From Streptomyces sp. SID12488 (GTDB lineage Bacteria > Actinomycetota > Actinomycetes > Streptomycetales > Streptomycetaceae), in NCBI RefSeq assembly GCF_010548275.1, contig NZ_JAAGLT010000002.1, forward strand, positions 124,001 to 188,000: 64,000 nt of DNA, in the 5' to 3' direction. Position numbers and translations under genes: made by a program. This document shows positions 52,921 to 62,805 of this stretch, in pieces. Each line of letters opens with the position of its first letter. Position 1 is the stretch's first letter. The notes below the pieces were generated by a model. It made no database searches. It was not told where the DNA came from and was given only the letters and a program-made list of their open reading frames with translations.

Positions 52921-53178
52921 ATGTGCCGAAGCATCAAGACCCTTCGTCCGCCCGTACTCCCCGAAGAGGCCACCGAGGAGGAGGTCCGGGCCGCCGCCCT
53001 TCAGTACGTCCGCAAGGTCTCCGGCTTCCGGGCACCGGCCGCCCACAACCGCGAGGTTTTCGAACACGCCGTCGATGTCATCGCGGCGGCCACGGCCGAA
53101 CTGCTCGCCGGCATCGAGGTGCGTGGCGGAGGCGGGGGCGGAGGCGGTGGTACGACGACAGCCCGGCACGCGTCCTGA
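52921..53178 (+). CDS. DUF2277 family small protein
   Basis: This 85-residue protein starts MCRSIKTLRPP, the hallmark of DUF2277, and contains AALQYVRKVSGFRAP. The C-terminus has a run of nine glycines. The family is common in bacteria and has no proven activity; the N-terminal CRSI has been noted as invariant. It lies between the ketopantoate-reductase-like gene and a short repeat cluster. Confidence 0.87.
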   Translation: MCRSIKTLRPPVLPEEATEEEVRAAALQYVRKVSGFRAPAAHNREVFEHAVDVIAAATAELLAGIEVRGGGGGGGGGTTTARHAS

Positions 53179-53236
53179 GAACGCGCGCCCGGCTGGGCTG
53201 GGCTGGGCTGCGAGGTGATTGGCTGAGCCACCGACC

Positions 53237-53317
53237 CTCTAGGTCACTGAGCCACTGAGCCACCGACCCTCTGGACCTCTAGGTCACTGAGCCTATGAAC
53301 CTCTAGGTCACTGAGCC
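53237..53317. repeat. Three-copy 17-bp repeat downstream of the alpha-galactosidase
   Basis: CTCTAGGTCACTGAGCC occurs exactly at 53237-53253, 53277-53293 and 53301-53317. Shorter GAGCCA and CCGACCCTCT units surround it, and a GGGCT run lies at about 53192-53210. It ends 10 bp before the stop of the alpha-galactosidase. Confidence 0.7.
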
Positions 53318-53326
53318 AGTGAACCT

Positions 53327-55318
53327 CTATCCGACCGTCCACTTCTGGTTGTCGCCCGTGCCGCAGGCCCACAGCACCAGCTGTGTGCCGTTGGCCGTGG
53401 CCGCGCCGTACGCGTCCAGGCAGATGCCCGCGTTGACGTTCGTGATCGTGCCGTCGGTGTTGACGTTCCACTTCTGGTTGTTTCCGCCGTGGCAGTCCCA
53501 GATGACGACCTTCGTGCCGTTGGTCTTGCCACTGTCGTAGGCGTCCAGGCACTTGTCGCCGTACACCACGAGTTCCTTGCGGGAGGTGTACGTCCACGCC
53601 TGGTTGGAGCCGCCGTTGCAGTCCCACAGCTCGGCCTGGGTGCCGTTGGTGATCGTGCTGTTGAAGAGGTCCACACAGCGCCCGGACTGCTTGCCGACGA
53701 TCAGGTTGCCGTTCGTGCCGGGGACCGGCTGGACGGTCAGCGTGCCCAGGGTCGGGCCGTTGGTGACCGCGAGCGTGTTGGCGGCGCCCTTGGACAGGGC
53801 GACCTGGACGGAGATCGTGCCCGGGGTCGAGCCGGTCGGCGGGAACGACACCGTGGTCGCCGTCTGGCCGTTGACCTTGAGGGTCGCCGTACGGGCGGTG
53901 CTCGTGTCGTTCGTGTACGTGAAGTCGGCGACCGCGACACCCGTGTTCGCCGCACTCACGGCGGTGTAGCTGCCGGCTGAGGCGGGCTCGTACGCGCTGC
54001 TCGCGGCCTCCGTGCCGCCGGTGATCGTCAGCATGACCGAGCCGCCGGCCGGGACGCTGGTGGTGTAGCCGGTGGCGTACGAGCCGATGTTCGTGCGGCT
54101 CCACAGGTCGCGGACGGTCGCGGACGCGTTCGTCAGGCCGAGGTCGGCCCAGCGGACGGTGATGTTCTGGGCGGAGGAGGTGCGGTTGAGGAGCACGGCG
54201 GCACGCTTGCCGGTGCCGGCCAGCACCTTCCCGTAGACCTGCGCGCCCGTGGTGTCCTCGGCGACCTTGACGCCCTGGAGGCCGCGCGGGTCCTGGTCCA
54301 CGGCGATGACCTCGGGGTTCTTGAGGATCGCGGCGGACTCGGCGGTCATCGTCGAGAGGTTGTTGCCGGCGAGCAACGGGGCGCCGGAGATGGCCCACAG
54401 ACCCATATGGGTGCGGTTCTGGGCGGCGGTGAGGCCGGTCATGCCGACCATCAGCATGTCCGGGTCGTTGTAGTAGCCGGTGTGCTGGGCGGTGGGGTGC
54501 AGGCCCTGGTCGTAGTTGGACAGCATGTTCGTCATCGAGGGGTTGTTGCCCCAGTAGACGATGTCGGTGCTGGTCCGGAACAGCGGGGCGAGGCCCGGGG
54601 CCCAGTTCCAGGTGTTCTGGTAGCCCCAGTTGCAGATGGAGAGGGTGAGCGGGCGCCCGGTGGTGGCGGACGCGGTCGCCACCGCGTCGCTGATCGACTT
54701 GTACGTGGTCGCCGCGTCGAGCCCTTCGACGTCACCGCCGCACCAGTCGACCTTGACGAAGTCGAAGCCCCACGTGGAGAACTGGAGCATGTCCTGCGCG
54801 TAGTGGCCCTCGCTGCCGCTGCCCGGGGCGGCGGGGCGGCCCGTCGGGAAGTAGTAGCCGCAGCCGTCCTTGCCCGCGTCGGTGTAGATGCCGGCCTTGA
54901 GGCCCTTGCTGTGGATGTAGTCGGCGATGGCCTTCATGCCGCCGGGCCACTCGGACTCGTCGACCGTGATGTTGCCGGCACTGTCCCGGGTGCCCTGCCA
55001 CCAGCCCTCGTCGATGTTGATGTACTTGTAGCCCGCCTCGGGCAGCCCGGAGGCGACGAACGCGTCGACCTGGCCCTTGATCACGCTGTAGTCGATGACC
55101 GCCGCGAAGCTGTTCCAGGAGGCCCAGCCCATGGGGGCGGTGGGGACCGGTATCTGGCGCGTGGAGGCGGCGACGGGGGCGGTGTTGTCGAGGGGGGTCG
55201 CTCCGGTTTCTTCGGCCTGTGGCTGGGCGAAGAGGAGGGCGGCGGTCGCCGCGGTGGCCAGGGCGGGGGCGCGGATGGCGGTGCGCCTGAAGAGGGATGA
55301 GCGCGGCGGGGGGTACAT
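53327..55318 (-). CDS. Secreted alpha-galactosidase (GH27) with ricin-type lectin domain
   Basis: This 663-residue protein has a signal peptide, a GH27 barrel (about 58-330), a beta-sandwich, an NPCBM-like or CBM35-like middle (about 440-530) and a C-terminal ricin B-type trefoil. The nucleophile aspartate is in FVKVDWCGG (about 190) and the acid/base aspartate in YNDPDML (about 285). Three Q-x-W repeats (NQAW, NQKW, NQKW) mark the lectin. It should release galactose from plant galactomannans or raffinose-type sugars outside the cell. AAAGGAG precedes the ATG. Confidence 0.93.
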   Translation of the reverse strand: MYPPPRSSLFRRTAIRAPALATAATAALLFAQPQAEETGATPLDNTAPVAASTRQIPVPTAPMGWASWNSFAAVIDYSVIKGQVDAFVASGLPEAGYKYINIDEGWWQGTRDSAGNITVDESEWPGGMKAIADYIHSKGLKAGIYTDAGKDGCGYYFPTGRPAAPGSGSEGHYAQDMLQFSTWGFDFVKVDWCGGDVEGLDAATTYKSISDAVATASATTGRPLTLSICNWGYQNTWNWAPGLAPLFRTSTDIVYWGNNPSMTNMLSNYDQGLHPTAQHTGYYNDPDMLMVGMTGLTAAQNRTHMGLWAISGAPLLAGNNLSTMTAESAAILKNPEVIAVDQDPRGLQGVKVAEDTTGAQVYGKVLAGTGKRAAVLLNRTSSAQNITVRWADLGLTNASATVRDLWSRTNIGSYATGYTTSVPAGGSVMLTITGGTEAASSAYEPASAGSYTAVSAANTGVAVADFTYTNDTSTARTATLKVNGQTATTVSFPPTGSTPGTISVQVALSKGAANTLAVTNGPTLGTLTVQPVPGTNGNLIVGKQSGRCVDLFNSTITNGTQAELWDCNGGSNQAWTYTSRKELVVYGDKCLDAYDSGKTNGTKVVIWDCHGGNNQKWNVNTDGTITNVNAGICLDAYGAATANGTQLVLWACGTGDNQKWTVG

Positions 55319-55540
55319 GCGGCTCCTTTCCGGGGCGCGGCGTTGCGATTCCCGGAGAGTTGGTCGATATTTCGAACCGCGATCGGCGAACCGAACGAGG
55401 GGGCGGGCTGAAATTAGAGCGACGGGAGGGTTAAGTCAACGGATGTGACAGAAGGGGTTTTCCCAACCGGGGGATTTCGGGCGGGGGTTGGGGCGCCTGT
55501 GAGCTCGGGGGGTGCTGATCGGTGGCGGGTGCCCGCTCGC

Positions 55541-55605
55541 TGTGGCTTGTCGCGCCCCGCGGCGGAGCCGCAAAATGACACAGCCCCGCGCCCCTGTCGG
55601 GGCGC
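55541..55605 (-). repeat. Interspersed repeat, family 1, copy F
   Basis: GTGGCTTGTCGCGCCCCGCG, GCGGAGCCGCA and AGCCCCGCGCCCC make this nearly identical to copy C. A GCGCCCCTGTCGGGGCGC hairpin closes it. It lies 46 bp beyond the DedA stop. Confidence 0.8.
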
Positions 55606-55650
55606 GACTCCTCGGCCCCCGATAACAGGTGCCCTTGCGTACGGCGCCGC

Positions 55651-56277
55651 CTATCCGGGCGCGCCCGTCACCCGAGGCCGACGCATCAGGAAGGCCGCGC
55701 CCGCGCCCGCTCCGAAGAGGGCCGCCACCGATACGCCCGTTGCCAGCCAGGTCGCGCCCAGCCACTGGCCGCCGAAGTAGCCGAGGGCGACGCTGTACGC
55801 GGCCCAGGCCAGGCCGGCCACGATGGACCAGGGGAGGAACTCGCCGACCCGGCGGTGGGCGGCGCCCGCGCCGAGGGAGACGACCGAGCGGCCGGCCGGG
55901 GCGAAGCGGGCGACGACGACCAGGATGCCGCCGCTGTGCGCGAGGGCCTGGCCGAGACGTTCCTGCGCGCTGGTCAGGCGCCGGGAGCGGGCGATGGCGC
56001 GGTCCAGCCGGGCCCCGCCGTGCCAGGCCAGCCGGTACGCCACCAGGTCGCCGAGGACCGATGCGGTCGCCGCGCACAGGGTGAGCGCGAGGATGTCGGG
56101 GACCTCCTGCGGTACCTGTCCGGTGGCCGCGCCCGAACCGGCGGCGGCTGCCGTGGCGGCCGTGATGACCAGGACGCCGCTCGGCAGCACCGGCACCAGG
56201 ACGTCGAACAGGACGGACACACCCACCAGGGCGTAGATCCACGGAGTCCCGGTCAGGGACCCCACACTCTCAAGCAC
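55651..56277 (-). CDS. DedA family membrane protein, second copy
   Basis: This 208-residue protein has the DedA/VTT arrangement: an entry motif FDVLVPVLPSGVLVITAA, the conserved ARFAPAGRSVVSLGAG (about 125-140), and five or so membrane helices. It is divergent from the DedA protein at 39658, lacking its ENLFPPLPSE motif. It may also handle lipid carriers. A family-1 interspersed repeat follows the stop. Confidence 0.88.
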   Translation of the reverse strand: MLESVGSLTGTPWIYALVGVSVLFDVLVPVLPSGVLVITAATAAAAGSGAATGQVPQEVPDILALTLCAATASVLGDLVAYRLAWHGGARLDRAIARSRRLTSAQERLGQALAHSGGILVVVARFAPAGRSVVSLGAGAAHRRVGEFLPWSIVAGLAWAAYSVALGYFGGQWLGATWLATGVSVAALFGAGAGAAFLMRRPRVTGAPG

Positions 56278-56430
56278 CGCAGACTCCCCGAAACTCCCCC
56301 GTCGGCCCGATCCGTGCCGCTACCTCGCGGGGGAGCGGCGGGCGGCGTGTGACAGCCATACAGCGTACGCGGGGGGTCTGACAGGAGATCCACTGGGGCG
56401 CAGGTGTTCGGCACACGATGTTCACCCTGA

Positions 56431-56479
56431 CGTACGCCGGTGCCCACCCCCGGGATGCGGGGATGGGCACCGGCGTACG
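56431..56479 (-). terminator. Terminator hairpin after the DoxX gene
   Basis: A perfect 16-bp stem (56431-56446 with 56464-56479, CGTACGCCGGTGCCCA) is extended by CCCC/GGGG pairing in the loop. It lies about 40 bp past the DoxX stop and upstream of DedA. Confidence 0.75.
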
Positions 56480-56519
56480 AACGAGCGACGGATCAGCCGG
56501 ATCAGCCGGTTCGGCTGGA

Positions 56520-56960
56520 TCAGGCGGCTACCGGGGTCTTCTCCCGCGACTCCTTCGCCGCGCCCGACGAGCGCTTCGCGAACAACCGGTCCAGGCCGAA
56601 GGCGCCCGAGCCGGTGAAGATGAGCAGGAAGAACGCCCAGCAGAACGCGGCGGCCAGTTCACCCTGGTTCTCGATCGGCATGAGGGCGCTCGGCTGGTGC
56701 ACGTCGAAGTACGCGTACGCCATAGCGCCCGAGGCGATGAACGAGGCGGCGCGGGTACCGAGGCCCAGCATGACCAGGGTGCCGCCGACCAGTTCGATCA
56801 CGGCCGCGTACCAGCCGGGCCAGGTGCCGGCCGCCACGGCCGGCTCGTCGCCGAGGACGCCGAAGAGCGAACGGGCGCCGTGGCAGGCGAAGAGCAGGCC
56901 GACCACGATCCTGAAGAGGCCGATGGCGTAGGGCTGAGCGTTGTTGAGGCGAGCGGACAT
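56520..56960 (-). CDS. DoxX family membrane protein
   Basis: This 146-residue protein has four membrane helices and the DoxX signatures GLFRIVVGLLFACHGARSLF at the N-terminus and LIFTGSGAFGLDRL near the C-terminus. DoxX proteins take part in membrane oxidoreduction complexes and thiol or radical stress responses. The ATG at 56960 follows GAAGGAG. An AT-rich palindrome 35 bp upstream may be the operator. Confidence 0.88.
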   Translation of the reverse strand: MSARLNNAQPYAIGLFRIVVGLLFACHGARSLFGVLGDEPAVAAGTWPGWYAAVIELVGGTLVMLGLGTRAASFIASGAMAYAYFDVHQPSALMPIENQGELAAAFCWAFFLLIFTGSGAFGLDRLFAKRSSGAAKESREKTPVAA

Positions 56961-56994
56961 GTGGGGGTGTCTCCTTCGGTCGGGATCGTTCCGT

Positions 56995-57008
56995 CCGAAA
57001 ATTTTCGG
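56995..57008. promoter_or_regulatory. 14-bp palindrome upstream of DoxX
   Basis: CCGAAAATTTTCGG is perfectly self-complementary. It is 35 bp from the DoxX start and is the most AT-rich site nearby. A CGGAC / GTCCG dyad lies about 6 bp further upstream of it. Confidence 0.5.
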
Positions 57009-57067
57009 GAACTGCGGACGGATCGGTCCGGGGGCGGAACCGAGCGGGTAACCCACCGTAGGGTCGC

Positions 57068-59083
57068 TTAATCAACGCTTGCAAGTTCAACATTTGGCCA
57101 CTGCTCTGCCTGCCGATGAGCCTCCGCTTGCCGTTCCGATTCGCCGATTTCCGCACGTGGAGAGGCTGTTGGGGTCATCCGTAGCACCGTCCGCGCGACC
57201 GCATCCGCGTCCGAAAATGTGACCGAGTCCACGCCTGGGCGGGCCCCGGCCGCCGTCACCCAGTGCACGCCCTCCGTGGGCACACCGAACGCCAACCTCC
57301 TTGCGTGAGGCCGTCCTTGACGGTTCATCAGGAAATACGGACGCGGTGTCACGTCCAGCCCGCCGGTTTCGTAGCCGTCGATCACGTGGGGCCGCGCCTC
57401 GCCCGTCCTCAGCAGTCGGGCGAGGAGCGGGTCGGCCGTGCGGCGGAGGTCCGCCTCCGGCAGCCGTGCCTCTATGAGTGAGGTCACGCGTACGGCGGAG
57501 CCCGGCACGTCGGGGGAGTGCGCCACCCAGGCCCCGTCCTCGGCCCGTACCTCCAGCCGGGGCCCGAGTATCTCCACCACTCCGGCCGTCACCAGCGCCG
57601 CCAGTTCCTCGACGCGGCGCCGGGGCGGCCCGATGGACAGGAAGGCGTTCAGCGGGGTGTACCAGCGGTCCAGGTGGTCCCGGCGCGAGCCGCCCGGCAG
57701 CCCGGCGTGATCGACGACCAGCCTCAACTCGTTGCGCAGGTCGCGCAGTACGTCCTGGGCCGCCTTCACGGGCCCGTCGACATTGCCCAATGCGGCCTGG
57801 GCGGCGTCCTCGTGGAGGTGGGCGAGCAACCAGGTCCGCCAGGCCGCGGCGTCGGGGAAGACCTGCCCGGTGTACGGCTGTGACATCCGCTCCCAGGACC
57901 AGCGGTCGGCCTCCGGCACCCCGAACTCGTCGAGTACGGCCGTCTCCTGAGGGTCGCGGTGCGGGGTGGCGAGGAAGCGGTCCCGGAAACCGTCGAGCGG
58001 GCGGTCCGTCAACTCCCGCGTCCGCAGCAGGGTTTCGTAGTAGACCGTCTCGACCTCCTTCGCCACCAGCGGCCATACCTCCGTGCGGAAGTCGGGTGCC
58101 TCGCCGGAGTCGGCGCGTTTGCGGAAGCAGGCGATCGCCTCGTCGGTGAGGACGAGCGGGGTGTGCCTGCCGTACGGGCCCTTCGCGTTGTCGCCGCGCG
58201 CCTGGTGGGGGATACCGCGCCGCGAACCCGCGTAGAGCCGCGGCTCACGTCCTGAGGGCAGATAACGCAGCGCGCCCGCAGCGGAGTTGGGCGCGTTCCG
58301 CACGAAACGGCCGCCGCGGCCCGTCGTCAGGAGGGTCAGGTGGTCGAAGAAGTTGAGGCCGAGGCCGCGCAGCAGGACCGGTTCGCCGGGGGCCAGCGGG
58401 GAGAGGTCGACGTCGGCCGGGTTGGCGGGCGGGATGTGGCACAGGCCGCGCCGACCGGCGTACGAGGCGAGGCGTCGCTGCTCGTCGTCCGGGACGAGAG
58501 GGAGGTGGCCCTGGGCGAGGACGACGGCGGACAGGGCGGACAGGGTGCGGCCGTCCGTGAGGGTGAGGATCTGGCTGCCGTCGGGGGCGTCGTCGAGGCG
58601 GGTCGCGCGTGCCCGGTGGGTCCGGACGCTCACGGCGGGCGGTGCCTCACGCACGACCTTCGCGAACACCCACTCCAGGTAACGTCCGTAGTGGGCGCGG
58701 GTCGGATAGTCGTCCGGACCCAGCTTGCCCTCTGTGCCAGCTGAGTTGTGCGCCCACTCGTACAGGCTCGGGCCCGGCCGGATCGGGCCCGAGCAGTCCA
58801 CGCTGTCGTCGGTGAAGAGGGTCACCTGGGAGGCCACGGTGTTCATCAGCAGCCGGGGCGACTGCGAGGTGCGCCAGACCTGCCCGGCGCCCGGCGGCGC
58901 CGGATCCACGACGTGGACGGTCAACCGGGCCCTGGGCGGCAGGAGTTCGGGAGCGGAGGCGCAGAGGCGTTCCAGCACGCTGGTGCCGCGCGGCCCGGCA
59001 CCGACCAGGGCCACGGACACGGAGAGGGGTCCGGGCGTGATCCCGGAGGCGGTCCTGGACGGCTCGACGGGCGTTGGCGACAT
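57068..59083 (-). CDS. FAD/NAD(P)-binding protein
   Basis: This 671-residue protein begins with a dinucleotide-binding GxGxxG (ALVGAGPRG, about 26-34), followed by VVDPAPPGAGQVWR. A second nucleotide region comes at about 200-240 (VLLRGLGLNFFDH). The pattern matches large actinobacterial NAD_binding_9 proteins, which resemble ornithine/lysine monooxygenases but are uncharacterised. No partner gene shows the substrate. GGAG precedes the ATG at 59083. Confidence 0.8.
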   Translation of the reverse strand: MSPTPVEPSRTASGITPGPLSVSVALVGAGPRGTSVLERLCASAPELLPPRARLTVHVVDPAPPGAGQVWRTSQSPRLLMNTVASQVTLFTDDSVDCSGPIRPGPSLYEWAHNSAGTEGKLGPDDYPTRAHYGRYLEWVFAKVVREAPPAVSVRTHRARATRLDDAPDGSQILTLTDGRTLSALSAVVLAQGHLPLVPDDEQRRLASYAGRRGLCHIPPANPADVDLSPLAPGEPVLLRGLGLNFFDHLTLLTTGRGGRFVRNAPNSAAGALRYLPSGREPRLYAGSRRGIPHQARGDNAKGPYGRHTPLVLTDEAIACFRKRADSGEAPDFRTEVWPLVAKEVETVYYETLLRTRELTDRPLDGFRDRFLATPHRDPQETAVLDEFGVPEADRWSWERMSQPYTGQVFPDAAAWRTWLLAHLHEDAAQAALGNVDGPVKAAQDVLRDLRNELRLVVDHAGLPGGSRRDHLDRWYTPLNAFLSIGPPRRRVEELAALVTAGVVEILGPRLEVRAEDGAWVAHSPDVPGSAVRVTSLIEARLPEADLRRTADPLLARLLRTGEARPHVIDGYETGGLDVTPRPYFLMNRQGRPHARRLAFGVPTEGVHWVTAAGARPGVDSVTFSDADAVARTVLRMTPTASPRAEIGESERQAEAHRQAEQWPNVELASVD

Positions 59084-59220
59084 GGTGGGGGAACTCCCGT
59101 GCGTGTGGGGCGCGTTGGCAGCGAACCGTCAACCGGAAGCGGACGGTCCGTCTCATCATGCCGTCGGCTCCCACACGAACCGAACACCGGCAACGAGGCT
59201 CGCCGCCGGTGTGGGATGCC

Positions 59221-60903
<1,683 letters not shown>

Positions 60904-61027
60904 GTGATCTCCCGACCCTTTCCATTTTCATGGTAGGGCGCGCCACTTCGGCTCGCCCTCCGACGTCGCCCCGTACGGTACGGAACGACGAAGGAGGGCG
61001 GGGAGGTTCCGTGCATGGTGCAGTTAA

Positions 61028-61672
61028 TCAGCAGCCGCTGAGGACCGAGCTCAGCTTGGTCTTCTCGGCGGAGTCGATCGAGAGGTCGTAGTAGTACTTC
61101 ACCTGGACCCAGGCGCGGACGTACGTGCAGGCGTACGAGCTGACCGGGGGCATCCACTCGGCCGGGTCCTGGTCGCTCTTCTGCTGGTTCACGTTGTCCG
61201 TGACGGCGATGAGCTGGGGCCGGGTGACGTCGTTGGCGAAGGCCTGGCGCTGGGCGGTGGTCCAGTTGCGGGCGCCGGAGTCCCAGGCCTCGGCGAGCGG
61301 GACGAGGTGGTCGATGTCCAGGTCGGAGGCGGCGGTCCAGGTGGCACCGTCGTAGACGGAGTACCAGCTGCCGCTGGTGGCGGCGCAGGCGGAGCTGGTG
61401 ACGACGTTCGTACCGTCCCGCTTGAGGACGTACTCACGGGTGTTGCAGGTGCCGCTGATGGTGATCCAGGTGGGGAACAGGTCACGGTCGTAGCCGGTCC
61501 GGACCTCGGTGGCCACGGTGAGCGAGGCGAGGTAGGTGCGCGCGGTGGCGGCGCTGACCGGGGTGGGGAGAGCGGCGGAGGCGGTCGGACCGTTGAAAAG
61601 TCCGACCGAGGCTATGAGTCCGGTGAGCGCCGCGAGTATGCTGAGCCGTCGACGCGCGTAGAACTTCGGCAT
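61028..61672 (-). CDS. Secreted HNH nuclease (GmrSD C-terminal/DUF1524-like)
   Basis: This 214-residue protein has a clear signal peptide (LAALTGLIASVGLFNGP). The HNH/beta-beta-alpha-metal motif follows as LDIDHLVPLAEAWDSGA (about 117-133) with asparagine in NVNQQKSDQDP. Three or four cysteines could form disulfides. Such exported nucleases degrade extracellular DNA, for nutrition or during development. It shares a divergent region with the riboswitch-controlled transporter. Confidence 0.88.
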   Translation of the reverse strand: MPKFYARRRLSILAALTGLIASVGLFNGPTASAALPTPVSAATARTYLASLTVATEVRTGYDRDLFPTWITISGTCNTREYVLKRDGTNVVTSSACAATSGSWYSVYDGATWTAASDLDIDHLVPLAEAWDSGARNWTTAQRQAFANDVTRPQLIAVTDNVNQQKSDQDPAEWMPPVSSYACTYVRAWVQVKYYYDLSIDSAEKTKLSSVLSGC

Positions 61673-61759
61673 GCGAACTCCCTCGGGGGATGGGGGTGTT
61701 GAGCGCGAGCGAGTGAATCGTCGCGTCGCTTCATTGCCGTGAGATGTGCGATCGGTAAG

Positions 61760-61788
61760 AAGCTAGTGACGTGTGCATGACATAACAA
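61760..61788 (-). promoter_or_regulatory. Candidate promoter of the HNH nuclease
   Basis: On the minus strand TTGTTA (61783-61788) and TAGCTT (61760-61765) are 17 bp apart, a good match to the housekeeping consensus. The start would fall near 61753, about 80 bases before the ATG. Confidence 0.45.
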
Positions 61789-61812
61789 CCCTGCGGGTCG
61801 GTTATTGTGGTC

Positions 61813-61935
61813 GGTGCAGAAGGGGAGTAGCTCTTCGCCGGACCGTCGACATACTGCTCAGCTCGTCTGAGCCGGCGCCCGGAGGCAGGTCCCGCACAGG
61901 CTGTGCGGGGATCGGCCAGCGAGACCTTCGGCAGA
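61813..61935 (+). promoter_or_regulatory. yybP-ykoY manganese riboswitch
   Basis: The 5' signature GAAGGGGAGTAGC (61819-61831), the central GTCGACATA and the 3' signature GCGAGACCTTCGG (61919-61931) match the yybP-ykoY motif. P1 pairs GAAGG (61819-61823) with CCTTC (61925-61929). The family senses Mn2+ and often controls manganese exporters, as the next gene is likely to be. Confidence 0.85.
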
Positions 61936-61970
61936 GCAGCACATACGTGTTTACGTGTCACGTGTGCTGC
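61936..61970 (+). terminator. Hairpin after the riboswitch (expression platform)
   Basis: GCAGCACA (61936-61943) pairs with TGTGCTGC (61963-61970) and CGTG (61946-61949) with CACG (61959-61962). It may be the terminator or anti-ribosome element switched by Mn2+. No U-tract follows. Confidence 0.55.
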
Positions 61971-62047
61971 CGTGCCGAGGTGTCGCAGCGCGGTAGACGT
62001 GCAGTCGTCGCACTCTCGGTGGGGCAGCCCCGACCGATTGAGGAACC

Positions 62048-62629
62048 TTGATCAGCTTCAGTGTCATGGCGCTCGTCTTCGGCGTCGTCTTCCTGGCCGA
62101 ACTCCCGGACAAGACCGCCCTCGCCGGGCTCGTCCTCGGCACCCGCTACCGCGCCTCGTACGTCTTCGCGGGCGTCGCCGCGGCCTTCGCCGTCCATGTC
62201 GCGCTGGCCGTCGCGGCGGGCAGCGTTCTCACGCTGCTGCCGCAGCAGCTTCTCCACGCGCTGACCGGTGTGCTCTTCCTGGGCGGGGCCGCCGTGCTGC
62301 TGCTGAAGAAGGGCGAGGACGAGGGGGAGGTGCGGCGGCCCGAGGACCAGTCCTTCTGGAAGGTCTCCGGGGCGGGTTTCATGCTCATCCTCGTCGCCGA
62401 GTTCGGCGATCTCACGCAGATCATGACGGCCAACCTCGCCGCCCGCTACGACGATCCGCTCTCGGTCGGCCTCGGTGCGGTGCTCGCGTTGTGGGCGGTC
62501 GCGGGGCTCGGGATCGTGGGGGGCCGGGCGCTGATGAAGCGGGTGCCGCTGGAGCTGATCACCAAGGTCGCGGCGATGCTGATGCTGGGGCTCGGGGTGT
62601 GGAGTCTCTGGGAGGCGGTGACCGGGTAG
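62048..62629 (+). CDS. TMEM165/GDT1 (UPF0016) cation transporter
   Basis: This 193-residue protein has six membrane helices and two copies of the family motif E-x-G-D-K/R-T/S: ELPDKT (18-23) and EFGDLT (about 118). The family exchanges Mn2+ or Ca2+ for protons. The Mn2+ riboswitch upstream argues for manganese efflux. The ATT-like leader leads to the TTG-ATC start region; ATC after a GAGGAACC site makes the TTG at 62048 the likely start. It stands alone. Confidence 0.9.
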   Translation: MISFSVMALVFGVVFLAELPDKTALAGLVLGTRYRASYVFAGVAAAFAVHVALAVAAGSVLTLLPQQLLHALTGVLFLGGAAVLLLKKGEDEGEVRRPEDQSFWKVSGAGFMLILVAEFGDLTQIMTANLAARYDDPLSVGLGAVLALWAVAGLGIVGGRALMKRVPLELITKVAAMLMLGLGVWSLWEAVTG

Positions 62630-62805
62630 GTGGTGGTGTGGGTGGGGCCGCCTGGGAAGTGGCCGGTCGGTGAACGATTGGCCAAGGCGGTGGCGGGAGG
62701 CGCGGTTTCTTTTGTACCGTGTAGGAACAAAGTGGCTCCCGCCCGTTTTCCCTGACCGGCGGGCGGGGCCGCCTTGGTCCCGTACCTGTTCCTTGGAGCC
62801 TGCCG

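Noticed and set aside
53244..54398. 384-codon frame antisense-shifted within the alpha-galactosidase
   Set aside because: Same strand as the enzyme but a different frame, histidine/arginine-rich, with no start context; the GH27 frame has full motifs.
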